From positions 1-27,717 of the forward strand of contig CAMCZJ010000007.1 in NCBI GenBank assembly GCA_945886995.1: a stretch of DNA of 27,717 nt. Reading direction: 5' to 3'. Position 1 is the first letter of the stretch, and every line of letters begins with the position of its first letter. Of the stretch, positions 14,326 to 23,185 are shown in pieces. Source of the DNA: Asaia bogorensis (GTDB lineage: Bacteria > Pseudomonadota > Alphaproteobacteria > Acetobacterales > Acetobacteraceae). The notes under the pieces were generated by a model. It did not search any database. It was not told the origin of the DNA and saw only the letters and a program-made list of their open reading frames with translations. A program made the translations under genes and the position numbers.

Positions 14326-15308
14326 GAGATGGCACGGCGATAATCGCTTCAACCCGCCGCGCCTTTCTGACGGCTGCCGGGGCAGGCCTTGCCGCGCCAA
14401 GCTTGGCGCAGGGCCAGGCTTGGCCCAATCGCGCGGTGCGGCTGATTAGCCCTTTCCCGCCTGGTGGGCCGCAGGATATTCCCGCGCGCTTCATGGCAGA
14501 ATTCCTGACGCCTCGGCTTGGTCAGCCGGTGGTATATGAACACCGCGCCGGGGCGGGCGTTTCACTTGGCGCGCAACATGTGGCGCAGGCGACGGATCAT
14601 CATAGCTTTCTGGTCACGTCTTCTTCCATCACAACCCTGCCAGCCATGCGGCGCCATCCAGAGCTTGATCTGCTCACGGATTTGCAGCCAGTGACCTTGG
14701 TGACCGATACGCCAATGCTGCTTTTAGGCCGCTCCAATGGACCGGCTGATTTTGTGCGCTTTCTCGCATTGGCCAGGACCAATCCCGGGAAGGTTTCCTG
14801 GGGCAGTTCGGGGGTCGGGACTGCCACGCATCTGGCGGGCGCGCTGCTGATGCAGCGGGCGGGAATTAGGCTGGAACACGTGCCTTATCGTGGCGCGACG
14901 CTTGCCATGAATGCGCTGCTGGCCGGCGATATTGACAGCATCATTTCAGAAGGCCCCATCCCGTTTGAGCATTTGCGCGCCGGTACGCTCCGCCCGCTTG
15001 GCGTGACGGGCAGCCTGCGCGCACCGCTGCTGGACAATGTGCCAGCCATCATTGAACATGTGCCGCGCTACAGCGTAACTTCATGGCTTGCGCTGATGGC
15101 GCCAAAGGCGATGCCCGCCGAACCCGTTGCGCGGTTGCTTGCTGAATTGGCGCCATTGGCCGCGCCGGATAGCGCGCTTTTCCGCCGCATGGACGAACGC
15201 GGATCGGAGTTACTCTTGAACGGCCCCGCACCCCTGGCGGCGCGGCTGCGCCAAGAAATCCCGCAATGGCGCGCGGTGGTCGCGGCTGCGGGCATTCAGC
15301 CGGAATAG
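14322..15308 (+). CDS. Bug/TctC-family solute receptor with Tat-like signal
   Basis: This 328-residue receptor is paralogous to the one at 12619 but well diverged. The start GTG at 14322 overlaps the previous stop (GTGA); a longer reading from ATG 14283 would run through the hydrolase end and is less likely. The N-terminus has STRRAFLTAAGAGLAAPSLA, a twin-arginine type signal. The mature part has RLISPFPPGGPQDIPARF, VVYEHRAGAGVSL, WGSSGVGTATHLAG and HVPYRGATLAM. Exporting two related receptors by Sec-like and Tat-like signals from one operon is notable. The ligand is unknown. Confidence 0.88.
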   Translation: MRDGTAIIASTRRAFLTAAGAGLAAPSLAQGQAWPNRAVRLISPFPPGGPQDIPARFMAEFLTPRLGQPVVYEHRAGAGVSLGAQHVAQATDHHSFLVTSSSITTLPAMRRHPELDLLTDLQPVTLVTDTPMLLLGRSNGPADFVRFLALARTNPGKVSWGSSGVGTATHLAGALLMQRAGIRLEHVPYRGATLAMNALLAGDIDSIISEGPIPFEHLRAGTLRPLGVTGSLRAPLLDNVPAIIEHVPRYSVTSWLALMAPKAMPAEPVARLLAELAPLAAPDSALFRRMDERGSELLLNGPAPLAARLRQEIPQWRAVVAAAGIQPE

Positions 15309-15335
15309 TGGCGCGCCGCAAATGACATGGAATTG

Positions 15336-15360
15336 AAAAGGCGCGGGAACGCATCGCGCC
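15336..15360 (-). terminator. rho-independent terminator of the glycosyltransferase fusion gene
   Basis: On the minus strand GGCGCG (15360-15355) pairs with CGCGCC (15345-15340) across a nine-base loop, and CTTTTC-type bases follow at once (forward AAAAG at 15336-15340). It lies 28 bases after the fusion gene's stop and between convergent genes. Confidence 0.5.
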
Positions 15361-15387
15361 CCGCGTGAGACCCCAAGCCAAATACCC

Positions 15388-16935
15388 TCACCAACGCATC
15401 AGAAGCTTTTCTATACCGGGCAAAGGCTGCCAAAGCTTCGATTCGATGTTTTCCACCAGCCTATCCGGCAAGCTCTCAACCGCGGCTGTGCATGCGCGGC
15501 GCAGGCCCATCGCATTGGCTGAAGACCGGGACACGTATTCCATGAAGGCCCGCACCCCCTCATCAGGTTCATTGCCAACCACTACCACCCCCAGGCCAAG
15601 CCAATCGGAGAATTCAAAACTCCAGTAGCTTTGCTGTAACTCCACAAAAAAGCGCCAATTCCCCACCTCATCTCCAAAAAATCTTGTGCCGTGAAGCAGA
15701 ACTACAGCGCGGCATGACAGCTTCGGCAACCAAGTTTCAAAGTTATGCTTCAGCGTCCCGTAGATATGCATTTCATTCATGACCAGCAGGTCAATCGAAC
15801 CATCTTCGAATTGGTCTACCGCCTCATCGAAGGACGCGCGTAGAATCCTAGAATTCGTGTAATTCTGCGCGATGAATTGTGACAAGCCTTCAAAGGCCCC
15901 TGATCCATCACATCTGATCCTATGAGAAGGCCCTTGCCATGTATCAATGCCGTAGCAGTGCGTACCGAGATTCTCTCGCCGACTGGCCTCACAGGCTGTC
16001 AGAAAGCTGGCGCCCAGATCAACACCAAGTTCAACATAGCGGCCCGGTCGCATCAGCCGGACAAGCATCGAGATAAAAGGGATATGTCCAAGCCATTTGC
16101 TCTGCGGAAAGGATACCGGCAATTCCAACAGGGCAGACTGCCACAGCGGGTCCAAAGGGTCGGCGCTCGCCCCGCCCGGCGCTTCATCCACTTGAAGCGC
16201 CTTGGTATGGCTTGCAGCCAAGCTGGCGTGCAGAATTTTTACCTGCTCGACCGAACCGATATTGGTAATGTATGCACTTTGTGTTGCTTGCGCTGCCTTG
16301 GGAAGCTTGGCGCCATGCTTGGCAAGGAACCGTTCACTGTAACGTGCCCAGACGGGATCATACGCCCCCATCGACGCGTGAAAAATAAGAATGTCCCAAG
16401 GAACGATGATCTTGAAGCCAGCCAAATGTGCCCGATAACTGAAATCCAGGTCATAATGATGGAAGTTATCGAATGTGACTTCATCGAAGGGTATGGCTTC
16501 CACTACCTTGCGCCGGGCGGCCATGAACAGTCCATCAATGGCCTGTACGCTTGTGGAGGGCGCCCCGAAACATTCAAATCTGAATCCGCCTGATCCAGGG
16601 TGCGAGACGCAGCCATGCACGAAGGGCTGGCCCCCAGAACCCCAGTAGTGCCCCAAAAGTCGAGACGTTCCCACCACCCCAAGGACATCGTACTGCGTGA
16701 AGTGCCGCAACAGACGCAGGGCGAAATCATCGGATAGGATCTCGATATCATCATGAGAAAAGATTATGATGTCGCCCGAACTCTGCGCAAAACCGCGATT
16801 ATAACCCTCACATAGCGACTTAGCGTCGTTGATGAGTATTATCTCATGCGGATGGCCGGCGAGCAGCGCCGTGTAATGGGTGCGAATATTCGCTGACCTC
16901 ACGGGGTTAATGCTACAGCTGATTACAGAAATCAT
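15388..16935 (-). CDS. fusion of GT-A glycosyltransferase and class I methyltransferase-like domain
   Basis: This 515-residue protein has two parts. Residues about 1-240 look like a family 2-type GT-A glycosyltransferase: MISVISCSIN start, EGYNRGFAQSSGDIIIFSHDD (metal-site-like HDD at 61-63), DGLFMAARR and YDLDFSYR (161-168). Residues about 280-460 resemble Methyltransf_24 proteins with the SAM loop VELGVDLGAS (301-310), YGIDTW and LLVMNEMHIYG, then VVLLHGTRFF. In relatives I know, the last two motifs read DG-x-H and HDT; here acidic residues are missing. The gene is visibly AT-richer than its neighbours. ATG 16935 is chosen for CAGAGG upstream; 20 more open codons precede it. It likely decorates a surface glycan or protein. 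Confidence 0.8.
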   Translation of the reverse strand: MISVISCSINPVRSANIRTHYTALLAGHPHEIILINDAKSLCEGYNRGFAQSSGDIIIFSHDDIEILSDDFALRLLRHFTQYDVLGVVGTSRLLGHYWGSGGQPFVHGCVSHPGSGGFRFECFGAPSTSVQAIDGLFMAARRKVVEAIPFDEVTFDNFHHYDLDFSYRAHLAGFKIIVPWDILIFHASMGAYDPVWARYSERFLAKHGAKLPKAAQATQSAYITNIGSVEQVKILHASLAASHTKALQVDEAPGGASADPLDPLWQSALLELPVSFPQSKWLGHIPFISMLVRLMRPGRYVELGVDLGASFLTACEASRRENLGTHCYGIDTWQGPSHRIRCDGSGAFEGLSQFIAQNYTNSRILRASFDEAVDQFEDGSIDLLVMNEMHIYGTLKHNFETWLPKLSCRAVVLLHGTRFFGDEVGNWRFFVELQQSYWSFEFSDWLGLGVVVVGNEPDEGVRAFMEYVSRSSANAMGLRRACTAAVESLPDRLVENIESKLWQPLPGIEKLLMRW

Positions 16936-17225
16936 GGCGAACCTCTGGAGATTGGTGCAATTAATGCTGACCGCCCCCCCTGAAATGTGCCCCAAGCACC
17001 ACCTGCCATAGATTTGGCGGGCTCATTCACGCTGTTGTCGGGCTTTGAGAACAGCGATCGGAGAACTAGCGGGTGAGTGATCGGCGAATCGCATTCGACG
17101 ACGTGAAATCGAAAGGTAGGTTAGCCTCGCCTTTTGTTCGCTCGCAAGAACCTTCTCAAGGGATGACCGGATCAAGACGGCGCTCGGTCAAGTCCAAAAG
17201 AACAAGCTGGTAAAGAATGATTTCT
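16936..17225. other. intergenic stretch, possible decayed mobile DNA beside tRNA-Ala
   Basis: No gene is supported in these 290 bases. A run of seven C lies at 16974-16980. On the minus strand about 60 codons are open upstream of the fusion gene (about 16934-17124) with a protein-like stretch ITHPLVLRSLFSKPDNSVNE but no start codon. This may be the tail of an insertion sequence or pseudogene. The stretch joins the AT-rich fusion gene to a tRNA gene, a common integration point. Confidence 0.3.
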
Positions 17226-17301
<76 letters not shown>

Positions 17302-17484
17302 TCACCAAGGGCGGGTTTGGTGCCCCAGCTCTGCCGCTAAGTCAAGGCAGCCCGCCGGGCTGGCGGCCCCATTTCCCACCGCCGCAGCAAAAGGCTTGCG
17401 GCATGCGCCCTTCTTTAAGATATATCAGGGAGATTCCCGGCAGCCGCGCCCGATAGCGCCGGCGCCGGCTTGGCAGGAGGCTTC

Positions 17485-17790
17485 ATGCACGCGTTGTTTT
17501 GGCTAATGGATACCGCGCTCAGCCTTTTCGTCTGGGCGCTCATCATCGGGGCCATTGTCTCGCTTCTGATTGCCTTCAATGTGCTGGATACGCGCAACCG
17601 CGCGGTCTGGGCGATTGCCGATTTCTTCCACCGTCTGACAGAACCAGCCTTGCGCCCCCTCAGGCGCTTTATGCCCAATCTTGGGGGGATTGATCTGTCA
17701 CCTGTCGCGCTGATCCTGCTGCTGCAGGCCGCGCGCATCCTGCTGGCCGAAATCCAATTCGGCCTGTTGGGGAGCAGCCTTGGCCGATGA
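17485..17790 (+). CDS. YggT family integral membrane protein
   Basis: This 101-residue protein has two strong hydrophobic spans (about 10-33 and 75-95) separated by a polar segment with the family motif LTEPALRPLRRFMPNLGGIDLSP. YggT proteins are inner-membrane proteins linked to osmotic or ionic homeostasis and, in some bacteria, to cell division or envelope organisation. AGGAGG at 17475-17480 sits four bases before the chosen ATG; an in-frame ATG-like extension upstream is not needed. The stop overlaps the next gene as ATGA. The yggT/DUF167 pairing is a widely conserved neighbourhood. Confidence 0.9.
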   Translation: MHALFWLMDTALSLFVWALIIGAIVSLLIAFNVLDTRNRAVWAIADFFHRLTEPALRPLRRFMPNLGGIDLSPVALILLLQAARILLAEIQFGLLGSSLGR

Positions 17791-18092
17791 AGGGCTTCTG
17801 GCGCGCGGAAGCTGCCGCGCTGCTGGTGCGGGTGAAGGTGCAGCCCAAATCCCGCCGCCCCGGGCTTGAAGGCTTAAGCCCAGGCATTGGCGGGCCCCGG
17901 CTGCGCGTAGCGGTGGCCGCAGCGCCCGAAGATGGCCGGGCCAATCGGGCGGTTTGCACGGCACTCGCCGCCGCCCTTGGCATTCCGGCATCGCTGGTGG
18001 AAGTCACTCAAGGGGCCGCAGCGCGGGAAAAGACGCTCCGCATCTCAGGCGACCCCACCCTACTTATCCCTAGAATCGAGGCTTTGGCATGA
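17787..18092 (+). CDS. DUF167 (YggU) family protein
   Basis: This small protein of 101 residues has the family core LLVRVKVQPKSRR, RLRVAVAAAPEDGRANRAV and KTLRISGDP. DUF167/YggU is a conserved alpha-beta fold of unknown biochemical role, possibly nucleic-acid related. It is coupled to yggT upstream and to folD downstream by four-base overlaps, so the three are translated as one unit. Confidence 0.9.
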   Translation: MKGFWRAEAAALLVRVKVQPKSRRPGLEGLSPGIGGPRLRVAVAAAPEDGRANRAVCTALAAALGIPASLVEVTQGAAAREKTLRISGDPTLLIPRIEALA

Positions 18093-18979
18093 CCGCACGC
18101 ATTCTTGATGGCAAGGCGCTCAGCGCCAAGCTACGGGCTGGCCTTGCCGCGCGCATCGCAGCGCTGCCCTTCAAGCCGGGCTTGCGTGTGGTGCGGGTGG
18201 GTGAGGATCCGGCCAGTGGCGTCTATGTCCGCAACAAGGACCGCGCGGCGCTTGAGGCAGGTTTCGATAGCGCCACCCTTCATCTGCCGGAAAGCACCAC
18301 AGAAGCCGCCTTGCTGACCGAAATCGCACGGCTGAATGACGATGCTGCGGTAGATGGCATTCTGGTGCAGCTTCCCCTGCCGGCTCATATCCGGGCAGAG
18401 GCCGCGATTGCCGCGGTTGACCCTGCCAAGGATGTGGATGGGTTCCACCCCCTCAATGCCGGGCGGCTCGCGGCCGGTCAGACGGGGCTGGTGCCCTGCA
18501 CCCCAAGGGGCGTGATGCACCTGCTGACGGAAGCGGGTGTGGCGCTGCAGGGTGCAAGGGCAGTGGTGCTTGGCCGGTCCCAGATTGTGGGCCGGCCCAT
18601 GGCGCAGTTACTGCTAGGAGCGGATTGTACCGTAACCATTGCGCATTCCCGCACACGCGATTTGCCCGCAGAATGCCGGCGCGCCGAAATCCTGATCGCG
18701 GCAGCAGGCCGGCCTGAAATGGTGCGCGGGGATTGGATTGCCCCGGGCGCGGTGGTGATTGATGTTGGCATTAATCGCCTGGGCGATGGCCGCCTGGTTG
18801 GCGATGTCGCCTATGCTGAGGCGCTTGGCCATGCCGGTGCCATTACCCCTGTGCCTGGAGGGGTTGGCCCCATGACTATTGCCTGCCTATTGGAGAATAC
18901 GCTTGAAGCCGCGCTGGCGCGGCGCCAAAATCAAGCGGGCATGGGAACCACCACCCCCAATGGAAGGAGCAGCGCGTGA
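18089..18979 (+). CDS. folD: bifunctional methylenetetrahydrofolate dehydrogenase / methenyltetrahydrofolate cyclohydrolase
   Basis: This 296-residue enzyme interconverts 5,10-methylene-, methenyl- and 10-formyl-tetrahydrofolate with NADP in the cytoplasm. Visible signatures are SGVYVRNK (Tyr46 and the catalytic Lys50), VDGILVQLPLP (88-98), KDVDGFHPLN (114-123), the dinucleotide loop LGRSQIVGRP (161-170) and the C-terminal PVPGGVGPMT. Length is normal, with a short non-conserved tail. The stop overlaps the GTG start of the first TPR-glycosyltransferase gene (GTGA), so the first array gene may ride on the folD transcript. Confidence 0.96.
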   Translation: MTARILDGKALSAKLRAGLAARIAALPFKPGLRVVRVGEDPASGVYVRNKDRAALEAGFDSATLHLPESTTEAALLTEIARLNDDAAVDGILVQLPLPAHIRAEAAIAAVDPAKDVDGFHPLNAGRLAAGQTGLVPCTPRGVMHLLTEAGVALQGARAVVLGRSQIVGRPMAQLLLGADCTVTIAHSRTRDLPAECRRAEILIAAAGRPEMVRGDWIAPGAVVIDVGINRLGDGRLVGDVAYAEALGHAGAITPVPGGVGPMTIACLLENTLEAALARRQNQAGMGTTTPNGRSSA

Positions 18980-20844
18980 GGCAGCCCGCTCGCAACGGCC
19001 AGTCACTGCTTGCTGAAGGCGTCGCACTGATGCGCCAAGGTCAATTCGCGGAAGCCGAAGCCGCACTGCTTGATCTGCTCAAGCATGAACCGCGCAACGC
19101 CGATGCTTGGTACTTTGTTGGCCTGACATTGGCCAAGGCGGGGCGGCTTGAAGAAAGTGTCGGGCATCTGCACCGCGCAATCGCGCTTGAACCAGGCAAT
19201 GCCATGTTTCAGCTCAATCTTGGCGTCGCGCTCATGCAACTTGGACGCAATGAGGAAGCCCTGGTCAGCCTGAATCACGCGGTGGCTTCGGATCCCAACT
19301 TCGCCCATGCGCACTATAATCGCGGCGTCGTCTTATTGAAGCTCAAGCGCCTGGATCAGGCGATTGCCGCGCTGGAGCGTACGGTCAAGCTACAGCCCGA
19401 TTTCGCGGGCGCTCAAGCCGATCTCGGCTATGCCTTTACTCAAATGGCTAGGCATGCGGAAGCACTGGAAGCTTATCAGAAGGCGCTCAGCTTGCAGCCG
19501 AACTCTGACGCATATCTCCTGAATGTTGCGATGGCGCTATGTGCCTTGCGCCGCCATGGCGAAGCCTTGCCGCTGCTCGACAAGCTGCGCAGCATCAAGC
19601 CAGATGATGAGGCGACATTGCTGGTGCGCGTCCAGGCCTTAAATGGCCTAAAGCGAGCGTCAGAGGCCATCCAGATAATTGATGCTTTGCTTGCAGCCAA
19701 CCCTCATCACGTGGCGGCAATTATGTGGCGTTCTACGGCCCTGATTCGGCTCAACAAGCCTCAAGATGCCCTAATGGTGGCGCAAGAAGCCCGAAGCATT
19801 GCCCCTGAAGATGTCCTGACACATATGGCGCATGCGCTAGCCTTGGTCCAACTCAACCGCCTTGAAGAGGCGCTTGTTTCCTATAACCACGCGCTCAGGC
19901 TCGATCCTGAAGATACAGACGCCATCTGGGGGCGTGGCCTGACGCTGCTGACCTTGGGGCGCCTCGAGGAAGGTTGGGTTGATTATGAAGTCCGCAGAAG
20001 GAAGCCCGAGATATATGATAAGCCGGATTATCCGAAGCCACTCTGGCGTGGCCAGGAAGCGCTCACCAAGAAGCGGCTTTTTGTTTATTGGGAACAGGGC
20101 TATGGAGATACGATCCAATTTGCCCGTTATGCACTGCTGGCTGCGGCCGCGGGCGCAGAGGTTGCGTTGTCCGTCCAGGAACCTTTACGTCGGCTGTTTA
20201 AGGATTTCGGCCCAAACATTACAGTGATTGGCCAGAATGAGGCACCAAAGGCATTCGATTTGCATTGCCCCTTGATCAGCATGCCGCTTGGCTTCGGCAC
20301 GCGGCTTGAGACAATACCAAGCATGGCCGGCGGCTACCTGAAAGCGCCGGCGGAGGATGTCGCTGCTTGGCAGCAAAAGCTTCCCACTGGGCGGCGGCGC
20401 CTTGGTCTGGTTTGGAGCGGAAGTCCAAGCCACCTTAGTGACGCCAACCGCTCCCTTCCCCTGGCTCGGCTGCAGGGCCTTTTGGACCCGGAGTATGCCT
20501 GGATTTCGTTACAGAAGGACATCAGAGACCCTGACCGACCGGCACTCAAGGCCTTTGGTCTTCTGGACCCAAGTGAGGAATTGCGCGACTATGCTGATAC
20601 GGCGGCGCTGATTTCGGCGCTTGATCTGGTGATCACCGTGGATACTTCAGTGGCGCATCTGGCCGGAGCTTTGGGCAAGCCATGCTGGGTCATGATGCCA
20701 TTCACGCCCGATTTTCGCTGGCTTCTCGATCGGGAAGATTCGCCCTGGTATCCCAGCATGCGCCTGTTTCGTCAGCAAAGCCCCGGTGATTGGGAAGGGG
20801 TTGCTGCACGGATCAATGCCGCGCTATCAAATGGCGCTTTCTAG
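18976..20844 (+). CDS. TPR-glycosyltransferase, array copy 1
   Basis: This 622-residue protein has TPR repeats over about 1-345 (units such as AEAEAALLDLLKHEPRNADA) followed by a GT-B half-domain at about 365-615. The C-terminal part has YWEQGYGDTIQFARY, LGLVWSGSP and DTSVAHLAGALGKP (Asp556). The last motif is that of GT9 heptosyltransferases, and the TPR fusion recalls O-GlcNAc-transferase-like (GT41) proteins. No signal peptide or membrane span is present, so it acts in the cytoplasm, perhaps on a protein bound by the TPR coil. GTG 18976 overlaps folD. Donor and acceptor are unknown. It most resembles copy 2. Confidence 0.88.
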   Translation: MRQPARNGQSLLAEGVALMRQGQFAEAEAALLDLLKHEPRNADAWYFVGLTLAKAGRLEESVGHLHRAIALEPGNAMFQLNLGVALMQLGRNEEALVSLNHAVASDPNFAHAHYNRGVVLLKLKRLDQAIAALERTVKLQPDFAGAQADLGYAFTQMARHAEALEAYQKALSLQPNSDAYLLNVAMALCALRRHGEALPLLDKLRSIKPDDEATLLVRVQALNGLKRASEAIQIIDALLAANPHHVAAIMWRSTALIRLNKPQDALMVAQEARSIAPEDVLTHMAHALALVQLNRLEEALVSYNHALRLDPEDTDAIWGRGLTLLTLGRLEEGWVDYEVRRRKPEIYDKPDYPKPLWRGQEALTKKRLFVYWEQGYGDTIQFARYALLAAAAGAEVALSVQEPLRRLFKDFGPNITVIGQNEAPKAFDLHCPLISMPLGFGTRLETIPSMAGGYLKAPAEDVAAWQQKLPTGRRRLGLVWSGSPSHLSDANRSLPLARLQGLLDPEYAWISLQKDIRDPDRPALKAFGLLDPSEELRDYADTAALISALDLVITVDTSVAHLAGALGKPCWVMMPFTPDFRWLLDREDSPWYPSMRLFRQQSPGDWEGVAARINAALSNGAF

Positions 20845-20962
20845 CACGTTAATGGATAGGTTTGATCGAAGAACCACCCACGCGCTTCGGTTCGGCCCAA
20901 GCGAGGATCAGGCGCAAGGATTTCAGGCATGAGAAAAGGGTCAGTAATCATCTACAAACCCA

Positions 20963-20982
20963 TGGCGGCCTTATGGCTGCCA
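20963..20982. other. hairpin in the gap between array copies 1 and 2
   Basis: TGGCGGCC and GGCTGCCA pair over eight positions (one G-U) around a TTAT loop, within a 238-base gap. No T tract follows. It may end or pause the folD/copy 1 transcript, or be chance in GC-rich DNA. Confidence 0.3.
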
Positions 20983-21082
20983 AGGCTTCCCGGCAGTGGC
21001 GTGCATTGCCCCACGAGATCTATAACCGGGGCAGGTTTAAGCCCTGTGGAAACACTTCACCAGGACATGTTATAGGCCACGC

Positions 21083-22957
21083 ATGTTCCCGCCTTCCCGC
21101 GCCGGCAAGCCACTGTTTCTCGAAGCCATTGCGCTGATGCGCCAAGGGCAGTTCGACGCTGCCGAGGCCGCCTTCCTCCGCCTGCTCAAGCGCGAACCGC
21201 GCAACGCGGATGCCTGCCATCTGGCCGGCTTCGCCGCCGCCGAGCTAGGACGGCTTGAAGACGCGGTTTCACTGCTTCGCCGCGCCGTCGCCATCCATCC
21301 TCGGAACCCCATTTTTCAGTTCGATCTTGGCAAGACATTGCTCCAGCTTGACCGCTATGAGGATGGCTTGGTCAACCTGAATCGCGCCGTGGCCCTGGAC
21401 GGCAAATACGCGGAGGCTCATTATCATCGCGGCTTGGCCTTGGCGAAGCTCAAGCGCCGAGATGAAGCATTGGCTGCCTTTGAGCGGACGATCAGCCTGC
21501 AGCCCGATTTCGCCGATGCCCATAATGAGCTTGGGTGCGCCCTGTCCGCAGGGCGAAATTTTGCTCAGGCACTGACGGCCTTTCGAAAAGCGCTCAGCCT
21601 TCAGCCAGATTCGGTCGCATATCTGACAAACACTGCGCAAACCCTTTGCAACACAAAGGGCCATGCAGAAGCTCTGCCATTGGTCGAAAAAATCTTGGCA
21701 GTCAAGCCAGGCGATCAAGCAACGCTGTGCCTGCACGCCGAGGTGCTGTTGGGCCTTGGGCGCTTGCAAGAAGCCCTCGCTGTTCTTGAAGCGATCCTTG
21801 CGCAGGACCCACGCCACTTGAGAGCCCTTATTTGGTATACCACAACGCTGCTGCGTTTAGGGCAGACCAACCAAGCGCTACTGGCGGCAAAAGAAGCCCA
21901 CGCCGTCGCCCCCGATGATGCCATGGCAAACTACAATCTCGGATATGCCCTTAGTCACAATCTTCAATTCGATGACGCACTGAATTCGTGCGAAGAGGCG
22001 ATAAGGCTCGATCCCGATAAGCCCAATTTTGCCTGGGCCCGTGCCTTGTACCTGCTGACCTTGGGACGCTTCGCGGATGGTTGGGCTGGTTATGAAACCC
22101 GCAATCGGATGCCCGATATATTCACCAAGCGCAACTACACACAACCGCTCTGGCTTGGGCAGCAATCACTCAAGGGCCAGCGGCTGTATGTGTATTGGGA
22201 ACAGGGTTTTGGCGATACGATCCAGTTCGCGCGCTACGTGCTGCTTGCCACCGCGGCGGGGGCAGAAGTGTTCTTTTCCGTCCAGGACGCCTTGCGCCGG
22301 CTATTCGGGGATTGGTTCCATACCGTCAGGGTGATCGGGCATAATGAGGCTCCAAGCGCTTTTCATTTCCATTGCCCGTTGCTCAGTATGCCGCTTGCCT
22401 TCGGGACAAGCCTTGAAACAATTCCGAGCTTACCGGATGGGTACCTTAAAGTGCCCGCCCAGAATACAACCGCCTGGCAGGAGAAGCTTCCGCAAAAGCG
22501 CCGCCGCATCGGCGTGGTCTGGAGCGGGAGCCCAATCCATCCCAACGATGAAATTCGCTCTCTGCCACTCGCGCAGCTTCAGAGCCTTGTGCAGCCAGAT
22601 GACGCCTGGGTTTCCCTGCAGAAGGACGTCAAGGAATCAGACCGCCCAATGCTTCAAGCCTTTGGCTTTCTGGACCCCAGCGCAGAATTGAAGGATTTTG
22701 CCGATACAGCGGCGCTGATCTCAGCGCTTGATCTGGTGATTGCGGTAGATACATCAGTGGCGCATCTGGCTGGCGCCTTGGGCAAGCCCTGTTGGGTCAT
22801 GTTGCCCTACTCACCTGATTTCCGCTGGCTTCTCGATCGGGAAGATTCACCTTGGTATCCCGGTATGCGCCTATTCAGACAGCAACGACCCGGGGATTGG
22901 GGGAGTGTTGTTTCACAAATCAAGGCAGCGCTACAGACCAGGGCCCAAGTCACGTGA
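21083..22957 (+). CDS. TPR-glycosyltransferase, array copy 2
   Basis: This 624-residue paralogue of copy 1 has the same order: TPR solenoid, then GT domain beginning at YVYWEQGFGDTIQFARY and ending FRQQRPGDW. The start MFPPSRAGKPLFLEAIALMR aligns with the start of copy 1 (NGQSLLAEGVALMR). The sugar-site motif VDTSVAHLAGALGKP and the following SPDFRWLLDREDSPWYP are intact, so an active enzyme is expected. No good Shine-Dalgarno precedes the ATG. The 238-base gap upstream suggests possible separate control. Confidence 0.88.
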   Translation: MFPPSRAGKPLFLEAIALMRQGQFDAAEAAFLRLLKREPRNADACHLAGFAAAELGRLEDAVSLLRRAVAIHPRNPIFQFDLGKTLLQLDRYEDGLVNLNRAVALDGKYAEAHYHRGLALAKLKRRDEALAAFERTISLQPDFADAHNELGCALSAGRNFAQALTAFRKALSLQPDSVAYLTNTAQTLCNTKGHAEALPLVEKILAVKPGDQATLCLHAEVLLGLGRLQEALAVLEAILAQDPRHLRALIWYTTTLLRLGQTNQALLAAKEAHAVAPDDAMANYNLGYALSHNLQFDDALNSCEEAIRLDPDKPNFAWARALYLLTLGRFADGWAGYETRNRMPDIFTKRNYTQPLWLGQQSLKGQRLYVYWEQGFGDTIQFARYVLLATAAGAEVFFSVQDALRRLFGDWFHTVRVIGHNEAPSAFHFHCPLLSMPLAFGTSLETIPSLPDGYLKVPAQNTTAWQEKLPQKRRRIGVVWSGSPIHPNDEIRSLPLAQLQSLVQPDDAWVSLQKDVKESDRPMLQAFGFLDPSAELKDFADTAALISALDLVIAVDTSVAHLAGALGKPCWVMLPYSPDFRWLLDREDSPWYPGMRLFRQQRPGDWGSVVSQIKAALQTRAQVT

Positions 22958-23185
22958 AGGCCAAACCTTGCCTTGAAGAAAGCCTTTGAAGGGCAGCATG
23001 CCGCAACCATACAAACGCGAAGCACGCAGAAACGTCACTGGCGCAGAAGCAGCCTGGCGAACCGCACTGCAGGGCGAATGGCTTTGCAAGGCAATGCGCT
23101 TTCTGATGGTTCTTCCCCTACAGCCTTCCACACAGAATTCCATGATCCACCCCCACGCTTCACGCGCGATCAGCGCCGCCACCGC

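Noticed and set aside
22973..23185. N-terminal extension of array copy 3
   Set aside because: The 71 residues have no resemblance to the family, and copies 3 and 4 align from the later Met.
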